Origin: JAUIKM01 sp964445695 | GTDB lineage: Bacteria > Bacteroidota > Ignavibacteria > Kapaibacteriales > UBA7675 | NCBI GenBank assembly: GCA_964445695.1 | Contig: CAYULF010000003.1 | Span: 310,001-374,000, forward strand | DNA length: 64,000 bases | Reading direction: 5' to 3' | Shown here: positions 34,458 through 44,378 of the stretch, in pieces | How positions within the stretch are numbered: the first letter of the stretch is position 1 | Layout: every line of letters begins with the position of its first letter | Program-made: the position numbers and the translations under genes | Notes under the pieces: generated by a model | What the model saw: the letters and a program-made list of their open reading frames with translations, nothing else | The model's database searches: none | Told to the model about the DNA's origin: nothing

Positions 34458-37400
34458 TCAGCGAATAATCAACAATTTGCGGCTCGACTCAAAAATACCG
34501 GCATGCAGTCGAGTATAATACACGCCAGGCGGCAGCGCCGAAACATCCGCGTCGATGCTGTATTCCCCGCCCTGGAGCGTGTATTCGCCTGCCAGAACCG
34601 TCTGTACGATGTCGCCGTTGAGATTGTGAATGGAAAGGTAAACCGGAACGGTCTCGCGCATGGCAAATTCAAAACGAACCGTACTGCTTACGGGATTGGG
34701 ACTGTGGTTGAATATCTGTCCGCCGCCCGATGGAAAGCGCACAAAGGACACGTTGCATTTGCCCTCGGTGGAATAGCTGTCCTCCGTCAACTCCGGCATC
34801 AGGTCCAGAAAGTAGAGTGAATCGGTGACGAAGTTTTGGGCTTCGATGGCAATGCGCGAATCGACCGTATCCGGGACAACGACTTCTACAAGTATCTCCG
34901 CCAGCAAACCGGCATCCACGCTGTCCATGCCGCTGAAATTCATCTGCAGCAAACCGCGCCGCGAATTGTCAAAGGTGAAACGCGAGGCGTATGGTGAGAC
35001 CACGTCCTGTATTCTCAACATGCGGAAATTATAGTCAAACGACACCTCAAAGCTGATGTCCTGAAGCCAATACTGCGTACCGTTGTACTCAACGCCAAGC
35101 GGGTCAACAAGATAGATCGGGATGGTGTCGAATTCTCCGAGCTGCCGCCTGAAATTAACCGGCGTCGGATACTCTTCTGAAAAGGCCAGTCGCACGGGAT
35201 AATCCGGCGCAAAACCAAGCCCCTGAATCCGTGTACTGTCGGTCAACTCACAAGGAAAAGCCGACAGGACGCGCGCAAGCGAATCCATAGGTACATCGTT
35301 TTGAGGGCAAAATTCGAGCGTCACCAGCGACGCCTCGCCGGGTTCCAGTTCACCGCCCGGCCCCAGCGGCGGTACGGCGCCGAGCACTCGCACATCTGCC
35401 GGAATCTGGATGACGTCGTCGATGGTAACTGTTGTATCGCCGGTATTTTCTACGCGCACATTGGCCTGTTGGCAATCGAGGATGCGAACCTGACCAAAAT
35501 CGACCAACGGCGTTCGCACCTGAATTTCCGGTCGAACAATCACAACGTCGCCCTCCGCTCCGCCGGCGCCGACAATGTCGAAGAGCAACAAGTCCTGCGA
35601 GTCAAAGCGAATTTCATCGAGACGGATCGTCAACGAAGTCGAGGCAGTCGTGGCTGCCGCAAAACGCGCAACCAGGAAATTGTCAAATGCCTGAATGCCG
35701 CAAAAGTTTACAATCTCGACTTCCGTGCCGAGAACCGTGCCCGTCGTCGTGCGGCGCTCACGGGCCACCAGCGAAGGAATAAAAGGCGCGCAGCTGTCGT
35801 GCGCCGCTTCAAATCGCGAGCGTATGTCGATGAATTGCAACTGATTAACATCGTAGAGGAAAGACAGATCAATGTCCACAACTTTGGCCGGAATGGCGCC
35901 AGAGGCCACGACCGGAATTTCAATCGTGTCGCAGGTCGTCATTCTGAATTCCGGCCTGTAGTCCGGCGGCGGCGTGCGCAACGTATCCAGTAAAAAGCTG
36001 AGTGAGGCCACGTCGGCTTCGCCGCAACCCACCACCAGGACGGTAGTGTCTCGATCGACGCAAGGTGAACTCGTGTGGATTATCATGCGCGCTTCATAGC
36101 GCTCATCGTCGCAACGCGGCGCACGCGGCACAAAATCGATTTCAATGTCCAGCACATCGTCCGGTGGAGCAATTGTAATCGGGAACGGACGCCCGCCGGC
36201 TTCGCGTGCCGTAAACACACGCTCGTCCGGTTCAAAGGTGATTGAGTCAACCGTTATTGGCAGTTGTTCCGGGTTGATGCTGACATCCGGAATTCCAATC
36301 TGAATCCGGCGCGTCCCCAGCGAAGTGTCGACGGGCGTAGTTGGAAATTCGACAAAGGCCGCGTTGGGACGGTAAGGAATCGCCCGCAATCCTGACAGGT
36401 ACACACGGTGCGTGATACTCCAACCGCCCGCCCCACTGCCGTCAATTTCAAGCACGGCCGTGTTCTGCAGGAATGTGTCTTCCGCCGGCGTGCGCGGACA
36501 GAACCGAACGGTAACCGTATCGGTCGAATCGGCCGGAATGAAATACGGCAGTACTCCGTTGGGCGAGAAGCGCGAAGTCCAGCTGAAAACCTGCGGTCGC
36601 GGCGCCGGGCCCGCACCCGCCACAATGCGAATGTCGTCCACCTGCATGTCGAGCAGGTCGGACGTGTTGAACACCGGCACGACATCCACCGCGCAGTCGC
36701 AAGGTGGCGTATAACCGAATGGAATTGTCTCACGCCGAACGTCGAGCAAACGGATCACGCCCTCGCCGCGAATGGTCGCCGGCGTGCGCACGCCCGGACA
36801 GGGGCTGTTGGAAAAAGCCACAAATTGATCTGTACCGCCATAAACCTGTTCGGCCGCTGGAGTAAAAATCACGTTGAGGCGAATTGTATCGCGTGCATTC
36901 AGAACCGTAGGCAAACGTCCGGGGTTTTGCAGGCTGAATCCCGGCGGTAGGTTCACGCCGTCCAGATCCAGACTGATCGAGGAGGCATTCTCCACCACGA
37001 CGACCTGAACAGCCGACGATCCAACTTCCACCTGGCCGTATACTGTCAGTGGCGTCACGTAGAGCCGCGGCGAGACCGAAGCGCCGATCATCGGCGCTTC
37101 CCACACTTCCCCATCGGCTTCATAACGCAGAAAAACCCGGTCGACGCGGTCTGGGCCGCCGCCGGGCACATAGTCAAAGATGAAGCGTTGACTCTCGCCG
37201 TTGGCCAGCGTAAAGGGACCGGCAGGATAGGCCGCCGGCTGCACCGCCACAAAGGTGCCCGGATTGCCGACCAGATCGACGTTGCGCAGTGTCTGCGTCG
37301 CGCCGGAGATATTGATGATGTCGATCGTGTCGCGCTGAGAGCGGCAGCTGACGACATTTTCCGTGCGCATGACGATCGGATCGAAGCGAAAACGCTCGAC

Positions 37401-39560
37401 CTGACCGCAGCCCATCAGCCGGATCTCGTCCGTGCGGAAACAGGTCTGCTCAAAAACGTGCAGTTTGTCGAAATAGCAGGAATCTTCCAGCGGCCTGAAC
37501 TCCAGATTTACCGTGCGCGACTGTCCCGGATTCAGGTTGAATACCGACGGTCCGACAATGAAAAACTGCTCGCCGATTTCCAGGTTCAGCGACACGCGAA
37601 TCTGGTCTTCACCCGCATTGCGAACGTTGACGGAATTGGCTCCCACCTGCCCGACGATTATTGTGCCGAAGTCCACCGGTGCAGGCGTAGTAAACTCTAC
37701 CTCACTCGATATTCCCTTGCCGCTGACGTAGACTTTGCGCTCGATCAGACAGCCGGAAACCGTTGCGTGAAAAACAATTGAGTCGACAAAACGGCCCGAA
37801 GTCGGCGGGCGGAACCTGAAGTAATTGGCGCGATAGGCAAAGTTGTCGGCCAGCACGTACGGAAAACTTCGAATGGCTGGAATCATGCGAATGAAGTCAG
37901 GCAACGTGATGCTGTCCACGCCAAATGGAAATGACATTTCATTGGACCACAGCCAGGCGCGCGGTTCGCTGAGCAGCAGCGGACATATATCCTCAAATGC
38001 TATTGAATCGAGTCGCAAACCGCTGTCGACATGGCGTATCGACAGCGCTTCCTGTTCAATACCTTCAAGCAGGATGAGCGCCAACGGCGAACAATCGTCG
38101 GAAACGATTCGCACCGTGTCGCGATACATGCCGGTCGAATCGTTGGACAGGAAGCGAACCCGAAAGCTGAACTCTTCATCGACATTCACATTCGTCGGCA
38201 GCGGCCGCTCAGGGATGATGCGGAACACGCGCGGAAGACTTGTGCCGATCGATTCGATTCTGATGGGCCGGTTTGTTCCGATGGCGCGACTGTTGTTGCG
38301 GATGGTGATCACAGTATCTCGAAAGGGTGTGTCGCGGCAGCCGGCAAGCAGAGTGTCATAAATCACGATGGACTCGGAAAATTCCAGCTCGGTGACGCGG
38401 TCCACGATCAGATTGAGGCGCTGTGAACGAGCGCATTGATTGCCGAACTCGAGCTCGCGGTCCACCTGTATGCGCGCATTGGGCAGCTGTCCAACCAGAT
38501 CCGTCTGAACCGTCAGCGTAAAGGTGCGCGGCACTCCCGGCTCAAAATTCTGTAAACCCGTTGGTGTGATCGAATAAAAGCCGCGTCCGGCGCCCGCCGG
38601 AATGACGCGATAGTTGCCGCCGCAGGCCGAGGTATCGGTTACGGTAAATGTCCAGGATTGTTCGTTGACACATTCGAGCGTCGTACGCAAGGGCGACGGA
38701 AGGCCTTCAATCAGAATCGTGTTGTCGACTGTTCGGTCGCTCTCTTCGCACCGTCCGTTGCTGCTGATGCGCCCGACGTTGTTGTTGCCGGTGGCATCAC
38801 ACAGTTCGCGTGCCGCCGGTGCCTCGTTGCAGCGAAAATAGATCACCAGGCCGGGTTCATTGCCGCGAGCGGCGCGGTCCCGACCGCAGATAATTTCCGC
38901 TTCGTCCAGCACGCGCGACCAGACCTTGAACTCATCCATTTGTCCCCGAATAGTACGGTAGGACGCGTTGTCCGTTCGGCCGTTCGTACTCCCCAGTCGC
39001 ATCAACAGGTCGGCCGCCGCCGGAGTCTGAAGTTGGGATGCCGGAAACGCGGCATTGCGATTGCTGCCGCGATCAACGCCGTCGACGTACAAACGCACTG
39101 TCTCAGTCGCCCCGTCAAAAACGGCGGCAATGTGTGTCCAGCGATTGTAGTGTGACGCGAATCCGTAGCGAACAATGGAGTTGTTGGCACTGCCCTGGCT
39201 GCCGCCGGGACCGTCGATTTCGAACACCAGATCGTCATTGTCGTCTAGGTAAATCGCCCAGGAATCATTCTGATCGTCTGTCGGGCTGTTGCGTGGTCCC
39301 CACAGTCCTGCGATGTATTGGAGAAGGTTGGCCTGGCGTTCCGCCTTGACCCAAAGCTCCACCGTCATTGCGTCGCGTATAGCCAGCTGGCTCGGTGTGC
39401 GTTCGATGCTGACATATTGTGCGCCGCGCCCTGTGTGAACGTCCTGCGTATACGCATTGCCGACACATACGGGATTGGTGCAAGGATTGGGCTGGGCCGT
39501 CGCTTCCGCCAATGTCAGAAGAAACAGAAGGAATGGTAAATACAGAGGCGGTTTGTACAC
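34458..39560 (-). CDS. Giant secreted LamG/choice-of-anchor D protein with T9SS domain
   Basis: 1700 residues. The signal peptide ends near LAEATAQ. Residues about 45-245 are a LamG/concanavalin-A-like domain (SQLAIRDAMTVELWVKAERQ, YVDGVDRGSN, MDEFKVWSRVLDEAEI), normally a carbohydrate or matrix binder. Then come about ten Ig-like repeats of the choice-of-anchor D (ASPM-like) type with phrases such as VDFGTIIVGQVGANSVNVRN and VDFGQVRILDCQQANVRVEN. Many Cys are spread over them. The last 80 residues are a T9SS sorting domain (NHSPNPVSSTVRFEFAMRE ... LPPGVYYTRLHAG, ending LLIIR). The start is GTG at 39560 with GGAAG upstream. Probably an adhesin or surface fibre; ligand unknown. A large share of the window's secretory investment is in this gene. 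Confidence 0.85.
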   Translation of the reverse strand: MYKPPLYLPFLLFLLTLAEATAQPNPCTNPVCVGNAYTQDVHTGRGAQYVSIERTPSQLAIRDAMTVELWVKAERQANLLQYIAGLWGPRNSPTDDQNDSWAIYLDDNDDLVFEIDGPGGSQGSANNSIVRYGFASHYNRWTHIAAVFDGATETVRLYVDGVDRGSNRNAAFPASQLQTPAAADLLMRLGSTNGRTDNASYRTIRGQMDEFKVWSRVLDEAEIICGRDRAARGNEPGLVIYFRCNEAPAARELCDATGNNNVGRISSNGRCEESDRTVDNTILIEGLPSPLRTTLECVNEQSWTFTVTDTSACGGNYRVIPAGAGRGFYSITPTGLQNFEPGVPRTFTLTVQTDLVGQLPNARIQVDRELEFGNQCARSQRLNLIVDRVTELEFSESIVIYDTLLAGCRDTPFRDTVITIRNNSRAIGTNRPIRIESIGTSLPRVFRIIPERPLPTNVNVDEEFSFRVRFLSNDSTGMYRDTVRIVSDDCSPLALILLEGIEQEALSIRHVDSGLRLDSIAFEDICPLLLSEPRAWLWSNEMSFPFGVDSITLPDFIRMIPAIRSFPYVLADNFAYRANYFRFRPPTSGRFVDSIVFHATVSGCLIERKVYVSGKGISSEVEFTTPAPVDFGTIIVGQVGANSVNVRNAGEDQIRVSLNLEIGEQFFIVGPSVFNLNPGQSRTVNLEFRPLEDSCYFDKLHVFEQTCFRTDEIRLMGCGQVERFRFDPIVMRTENVVSCRSQRDTIDIINISGATQTLRNVDLVGNPGTFVAVQPAAYPAGPFTLANGESQRFIFDYVPGGGPDRVDRVFLRYEADGEVWEAPMIGASVSPRLYVTPLTVYGQVEVGSSAVQVVVVENASSISLDLDGVNLPPGFSLQNPGRLPTVLNARDTIRLNVIFTPAAEQVYGGTDQFVAFSNSPCPGVRTPATIRGEGVIRLLDVRRETIPFGYTPPCDCAVDVVPVFNTSDLLDMQVDDIRIVAGAGPAPRPQVFSWTSRFSPNGVLPYFIPADSTDTVTVRFCPRTPAEDTFLQNTAVLEIDGSGAGGWSITHRVYLSGLRAIPYRPNAAFVEFPTTPVDTSLGTRRIQIGIPDVSINPEQLPITVDSITFEPDERVFTAREAGGRPFPITIAPPDDVLDIEIDFVPRAPRCDDERYEARMIIHTSSPCVDRDTTVLVVGCGEADVASLSFLLDTLRTPPPDYRPEFRMTTCDTIEIPVVASGAIPAKVVDIDLSFLYDVNQLQFIDIRSRFEAAHDSCAPFIPSLVARERRTTTGTVLGTEVEIVNFCGIQAFDNFLVARFAAATTASTSLTIRLDEIRFDSQDLLLFDIVGAGGAEGDVVIVRPEIQVRTPLVDFGQVRILDCQQANVRVENTGDTTVTIDDVIQIPADVRVLGAVPPLGPGGELEPGEASLVTLEFCPQNDVPMDSLARVLSAFPCELTDSTRIQGLGFAPDYPVRLAFSEEYPTPVNFRRQLGEFDTIPIYLVDPLGVEYNGTQYWLQDISFEVSFDYNFRMLRIQDVVSPYASRFTFDNSRRGLLQMNFSGMDSVDAGLLAEILVEVVVPDTVDSRIAIEAQNFVTDSLYFLDLMPELTEDSYSTEGKCNVSFVRFPSGGGQIFNHSPNPVSSTVRFEFAMRETVPVYLSIHNLNGDIVQTVLAGEYTLQGGEYSIDADVSALPPGVYYTRLHAGIFESSRKLLIIR

Positions 39561-39966
39561 GCTTACTTCCGCAGGAACAGGGGTTGCAGACTTGTATGAG
39601 CAGCTACCGGAACAGCCGTTGAAAATACACCGGCCGCTCTGGTATGCAAGTCCAATCTGCCCCGATTATACCTCAATATTTTTTGAGGTTACAGCTTTTG
39701 CCGCCGGAGCGAAGCGCTGCTGCAACATCGTCGACAAACAAAAGCGGCCTTTTCAGGGCTTTGTCAATACGCGCCAAATAGGTCAGACGGCGTAAGATAC
39801 ACAAGCGGAATCAGCTGAGCGGCATCAGTTGTCGCACAAGCGTGGGCTATTTTGTGGTTAAACGGTCAGTCGACACACTGCAAACCAGTTTAAAACGACG
39901 GCGTCCCGCAATCGAATTACGGGACGCCGCGAGAAAAATAACAGTCTCACATCAGTTGCGGAGCGG
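39561..39966 (-). other. 406-nt gap between two T9SS cargo genes
   Basis: Contains the terminator at 39892-39929 and then nothing recognised; the promoter of the 1700-residue protein is presumably inside. Confidence 0.5.
39892..39929 (-). terminator. Rho-independent terminator (- strand)
   Basis: A perfect 10-bp stem CGGCGTCCCG / CGGGACGCCG (39899-39908 with 39920-39929), followed on the - strand by TCGTTTTAAA. It ends the Omp28-like gene. Confidence 0.8.
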
Positions 39967-42069
39967 TCAGCGCGCCACAACCAGATCGCGCCACACAACC
40001 TGCTCGCCCACCGTCAGGCGCAGTTTGTATACGCCGGCGGAAAGCACCGAAGTGTTGACGGCAAAATTGTGATCGCCCGCAAATGCGCGTTTCTGCGCCA
40101 CCGTGCGCAGGTGCGTGCCATTGACGGCATACAGATCAACGCGTACATCCTGCGTCGACTCCAGGTGAACCGGAATCACAGCCAGCTGGCTTGCCGGGTT
40201 GGGCGACATCAGACCGACCGTTTCGCTGCCGCGCAGGTCATTGACGTCGGTGGTCGTCGGATCCAGCACCGGAGTATGAGTCGAAGAAAAGGTCTCGTGG
40301 TTGGTAATATCGCCTTCTTCGTAGGTCACGAAAGCAACAATTTCCATGTCCTCAACCTTCATCGTCTCGGGAATCTGGAAGCTGTATTCCTGCGTGAAGC
40401 TCTTGCCTGGATCAAAGGAATCGCCTTCGACCTGCACACGGACGCCGCCGCTGCCCGTAGGCGCGCCGCGCAGCACGTGATTGTGCACAAATCCCGGGAT
40501 GCGTGCGCCGAGATTGTAGTGCGGATGGTTTTCGTCGGCATTGTAGTAGTTGACCTGCCAATAGCGCTGGTCCGTCATGCTGGAAATGTTGTCCTCAATC
40601 AGGTAGATATGCAGACGCAGGTCGGCGGGTTCGTGGTAGTCCACAAATGTCGCCGTTGCGCTGAAGTCGAGCATGCGCGTGTCGGGGTTGTACGTGTGCT
40701 CCGTCGTGACGTTGAGCGGCGTATAGGAGTTCATCACCTGCTCCACAGCGCCGGGCCACAGGTGACGGCTGATGCACACTTTCTCTTCACCTTCAAAATA
40801 ACGGCGATCGATGAGCGCTTGCGGATAGGACGGTCCATAGCGGCGCGACAGATCGCTGCCGTGGCCGATCATCATCGGTTCGGAGCTGCCGCCGGCGTGA
40901 ATCGCCACAGCGACAACTGAAGGAGTCTCCTCCAGAATTCTCTCAACCACCAAGGCGCCGTCGCCGCAATAGCCGCACCACGTGCCGGTAAACTCTTCCA
41001 CCAGAACGCGTTTGGTGCCGCTTACATCAAGGAAACCAAATGTTTCCGCCGACATCGTGTTGTTCTCGGCCACCGCGTCCAAAGACTCATCGCCATTGAT
41101 GTTGGCCACGCTGACGTCAAGCGTCAGGACTTCACCCGGCACGTCGAGTTTCCAGTCGTACTCGTCCATCGTCCAGGTCTGGTTCGACGCCAGATTCAGG
41201 TCGTTGAACGTGCGCGTTTCGTTGAAGCTGTAGCCTTTACTTCCGGTGATCGTCAACGTTACGTCAAGCGAGTTAATTATATTGTTTCCAACGTTTTGCA
41301 CGACTGCGCCAAGCGGACGCGGCTCCTCGGATGCAACGATTTTCTGCGGCATGTTGAAACCCGTAACCGCAATATCGTAGTCGCGATCAAGCGTCGTGAA
41401 TCGATAGGTGATCGGCAGCGTGGCCGGCGGCGGAAACTCGAAGTCCGGCGCGTCGACGACAGCTGCGTACTCGGCGTTCATATCCTGCGAGCCGCAAGTG
41501 GCCGCGCCGCCGCCGATAATCCGACCGTCGGTAAAGTTGATATCGAACTTGCCGTTTTCATGCAGGCCGATTGAAAAGGTAATCTTGCGCAGGGGGCTGG
41601 GAGAGAATTCTTCCGGCGTCACGCCCGTCCACTGAATGATGTGCACGCGGTCCGGCGCCGTGCCGTAGGTGCCCGTCACTATTTCGTTGCTGCCGCTCTG
41701 TCCGCCTTCGGCCAGCTGCAGGCCGGTCCAGAAAGCAAAGATTGAATTGAGCGGAGCGTCCATGTTCGGCAGAATCATCGATTCATTCATCGACGTCGTC
41801 GCCGCGGCGTCAAAGGTGATGTAGCCGTTGTCGCTGATGCGATATTCGGTGTATGTCTGTCCGAAGAACTCAAAACCGAACGGGATCGTCTGCGCGTCGC
41901 TCAACATTTCGTCGGCAGGGGCGGACATTACGACGTTCGGAGAAGTATTGAGCGCCTCAAGATAGGTCTGTGATTCGGAAACGACATTGTACAGGTAACC
42001 CTGTCCAAATGCCGATGATGCGCTCAGGCACAAAGCGCACAACAGAGCCATAGTAGCACGTGGAGTCAT
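39967..42069 (-). CDS. Omp28-like thioredoxin-fold secreted protein with T9SS domain
   Basis: 700 residues. Signal peptide 1-22. Residues about 25-230 form a beta-rich domain (TIPFGFEFFGQTYTEYRISD NGY, FDINFTDGRI) like those in choice-of-anchor modules. Residues about 350-560 are an Omp28-related thioredoxin fold with the redox motif C365-G-Y-C368 in EEFTGTWCGYCGDGA and SYPQALIDRRYF further on. The last 75 residues are the T9SS sorting domain (LMSPNPASQLAVIPVHLES, VDLYAVNGTHLRTV, LSAGVYKLRLTVG, ending VVAR). It is expected on the cell surface or outside, possibly acting on disulfides; the CGYC pair suggests real redox activity, which is not proven. AAGGA lies nine nt before the ATG. Confidence 0.85.
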   Translation of the reverse strand: MTPRATMALLCALCLSASSAFGQGYLYNVVSESQTYLEALNTSPNVVMSAPADEMLSDAQTIPFGFEFFGQTYTEYRISDNGYITFDAAATTSMNESMILPNMDAPLNSIFAFWTGLQLAEGGQSGSNEIVTGTYGTAPDRVHIIQWTGVTPEEFSPSPLRKITFSIGLHENGKFDINFTDGRIIGGGAATCGSQDMNAEYAAVVDAPDFEFPPPATLPITYRFTTLDRDYDIAVTGFNMPQKIVASEEPRPLGAVVQNVGNNIINSLDVTLTITGSKGYSFNETRTFNDLNLASNQTWTMDEYDWKLDVPGEVLTLDVSVANINGDESLDAVAENNTMSAETFGFLDVSGTKRVLVEEFTGTWCGYCGDGALVVERILEETPSVVAVAIHAGGSSEPMMIGHGSDLSRRYGPSYPQALIDRRYFEGEEKVCISRHLWPGAVEQVMNSYTPLNVTTEHTYNPDTRMLDFSATATFVDYHEPADLRLHIYLIEDNISSMTDQRYWQVNYYNADENHPHYNLGARIPGFVHNHVLRGAPTGSGGVRVQVEGDSFDPGKSFTQEYSFQIPETMKVEDMEIVAFVTYEEGDITNHETFSSTHTPVLDPTTTDVNDLRGSETVGLMSPNPASQLAVIPVHLESTQDVRVDLYAVNGTHLRTVAQKRAFAGDHNFAVNTSVLSAGVYKLRLTVGEQVVWRDLVVAR

Positions 42070-42278
42070 CGTTAAAAATCCTTGAAAAGTATGGCAAACA
42101 GTGAATTGTCACATGGTACAATGCGTCGCCGAGGCGGCAACGCGGACGGGAGGTAATTTGTAGCCTGCGTGGAAATTCGACAAAAAGCACGACAATTCAA
42201 AGAATGTCGCCGCCTGCTGCGTATTTCGAATTTCCCGGCATTCGCAAGTCTTCGCTTAAGATGGAACAACAAGTTGCA

Positions 42279-43877
42279 TCATGCGAACTGGTCGGCCGGA
42301 GCGAAGCTGTCGGCAGAGGCCAAACGCGCCCATTGGGCATATGGTTCCGGCTGCGTTCCCCCCGGCTGCAGGCTGCCCGACTCGATGTAGGTGAAAATTT
42401 CGTCGTATCGCTTGACCGTATTGTCGTCATTGCGGCGCAGAATATGCCGCGGCCGCAGGAGGCCCGGATGCGCCACGTTCATAGCGCCGAGCATTTCGGC
42501 CAGTGAAAACAAAACCTGTCTGTGGTAACTGGCTACACGCTGACTCTTGTCCGCAACGTTCAGACCGGCTATCAATGCGGAGTCCTGCGTCGCCACGCCC
42601 ACCGGACAGTGATTGGTGTTGCACTTCATCGCCTGGATGCAGCCGGTGGCCATCATCATCGCGCGAGCGGAGTAGCAGGCGTCCGCGCCCAGCGCAAGGC
42701 GCTTAACGAGGCTGAATCCCGAACTGACTTTGCCCGCCACGATAATACGCACCTTGCCGCGCAGACCAAATCCTTTCAGCAGGTTGTGCACCGTCACCAG
42801 CCCTTCCACCATCGGCGTGCCGATGTGGTTGGTGAACTCCAGCGGCGCGGCGCCCGTACCGCCTTCCCCGCCGTCCACAGTGATAAAATCAGGCGTGATA
42901 TCTGTTGCAATCATCGCCTTGCAGATAGCCGCAAACTCGTACGGATTGCCGACGCACAGCTTGAATCCGATCGGTTTGCCGCCCGAAAGTTCACGCAGTC
43001 GCTTCACAAAATGCATCAGTTCCGTCGGTGTGCTGAAGGCTGTATGCGCCGGCGGTGAATTGACGTCGCGGCCCATCGGCACATGGCGTATTTCGGCGAT
43101 TTCCTTCGTCAGTTTGGCCGCCGGCAGTATGCCGCCGTGGCCCGGTTTAGCGCCCTGCGACAGCTTGATTTCAATCATTTTGACATTGTCGCGCACAGCT
43201 TTGGACCGGAACAAGTCCGCATCAAAATTGCCGTGTTCATCGCGACAGCCGAAATATCCCGTCCCGATCTGCCATATCAGGTCCGCGCCGGTTTCATCGT
43301 GGTGGGGACTCAGGCCGCCCTCCCCCGTATTCTGCGCAAATCCGCCCATTTTGGCGCCGAGCCCCATCGCCCGTACGGCGCGGTTTGACAGCGACCCGAA
43401 ACTCATGGCCGAGATGTTGAGCACGCTGGCCGAATAGGGTTTCCGGCACTGCGGTCCACCGATCGTCACGCGCAGTGATTCCGGATCGACATGCTGCGGA
43501 TTCAGGCTGTGGTTGACCCATTCATACCCCGCGGCATAGACATTTTCCATCGTTCCGAACGCCACAGTATCGCGCACGTTTTTGGCACGTTGGTAGATCA
43601 CCGAACGCTCGTCGCGCCCAAAGGGCATTCCCTCGGTATCGGACTCGATAAAATATTGTCGTATTTCCGGCCGGATGGCTTCCATCAGGTAGCGGAAATG
43701 CCCCAGAATCGGAAAATTGCGGAGGATGGCTTTTTTGGGCTGGAAAAAATCGTAAAAACCCAGAATGATCAGCGGCCCAAAAATCAGCAGCGAGTACAGC
43801 ACGGGCGTATAGACCGCCGCTATCACCGCATTAAATGCGATGATGAGAATCACACCTACGATAAAAAAGCGCCGCAT
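42279..43877 (-). CDS. FMN-binding glutamate synthase family protein
   Basis: 532 residues. Two N-terminal membrane segments (about 4-22 and 26-42: FIVGVILIIAFNAVIAAVYT, LYSLLIFGPLIILGFYDFF) precede a (beta/alpha)8 FMN domain like that of glutamate synthase GltB: MSFGSLSNRAVRAMGLGAKM, NTGEGGLSPHH, KLSQGAKPGHGG, DGGEGGTGAAPLEFTNH and CYSARAMMMATGCIQAMKCN (Fe-S-type Cys near NTNHCPVG). The amidotransferase domain and the C-terminal GXGXG domain of true GltB are absent, as in the stand-alone FMN-binding glutamate synthase family, whose reaction is unsettled. The N-terminal anchor suggests membrane association. No glutamate synthase small subunit is nearby. ATG at 43877 with AGGA upstream. Confidence 0.9.
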   Translation of the reverse strand: MRRFFIVGVILIIAFNAVIAAVYTPVLYSLLIFGPLIILGFYDFFQPKKAILRNFPILGHFRYLMEAIRPEIRQYFIESDTEGMPFGRDERSVIYQRAKNVRDTVAFGTMENVYAAGYEWVNHSLNPQHVDPESLRVTIGGPQCRKPYSASVLNISAMSFGSLSNRAVRAMGLGAKMGGFAQNTGEGGLSPHHDETGADLIWQIGTGYFGCRDEHGNFDADLFRSKAVRDNVKMIEIKLSQGAKPGHGGILPAAKLTKEIAEIRHVPMGRDVNSPPAHTAFSTPTELMHFVKRLRELSGGKPIGFKLCVGNPYEFAAICKAMIATDITPDFITVDGGEGGTGAAPLEFTNHIGTPMVEGLVTVHNLLKGFGLRGKVRIIVAGKVSSGFSLVKRLALGADACYSARAMMMATGCIQAMKCNTNHCPVGVATQDSALIAGLNVADKSQRVASYHRQVLFSLAEMLGAMNVAHPGLLRPRHILRRNDDNTVKRYDEIFTYIESGSLQPGGTQPEPYAQWARLASADSFAPADQFA

Positions 43878-44378
43878 GGATCCCGGTCCTTTCCAGCCTG
43901 GTTAACTCAGCAGCCGCCACCTGTCTGTGCGCGGCCGTCTCCCGATTCCGATCTGCGTCCCGTTCGCACTTCTCCGCCGCCGGGACCGCCTGATCCGCAA
44001 ACGCCGTGAAACTACAAAATCGTTGCGCGGGGGCAAACTACGCTCTTGTCGCCACCTGTCCACGCTCGGCTTTCGCCGGCTTTTCAAGACTTTTTTGTTA
44101 ACCGACGGACTGGAAGTGTGTTCGTGTCGCGCGTAGGGTATTTTTTGTATCTGACCCTTGCAGTCGTCGGTTCCTAAGCCGGTTGCATTACGTAAAGGTA
44201 ATGAACCGGAAGACGGCTCGATAAAAGTTTGGACCGGGCAGATGGAAAGTTCGCCGCAAACGTTGTGAGACTCACCACTGCTTGCTAGATTAATGAAATT
44301 GCTTCAACCGGCTTAACATCACATTCGTGTCTAAAGTCCTGGCTGAATCAGGTAGTACCACGTAACGAAAACACAGAC
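43878..44378. other. 501-nt divergent gap with structured element
   Basis: Lies between the glutamate-synthase-like gene (- strand) and the receiver-kinase gene (+ strand). No gene is supported. It contains the hairpin at 44179-44209. The 44040-44110 part has a run of T (CAAGACTTTTTTG) that may end an upstream transcript. Confidence 0.5.
44165..44215 (+). promoter_or_regulatory. Structured leader RNA candidate
   Basis: A hairpin at 44179-44209: CCGGTT/AACCGG and CATTAC/GTAATG (12 bp with a single bulged G) closed by the loop GTAAAG, inside an outer CGTC/GACG pair (44165-44168 with 44212-44215). No T-run follows, so it is not a plain terminator. It lies 164 nt before the receiver-kinase ATG. 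It matches no riboswitch class that I can recall. Confidence 0.4.
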
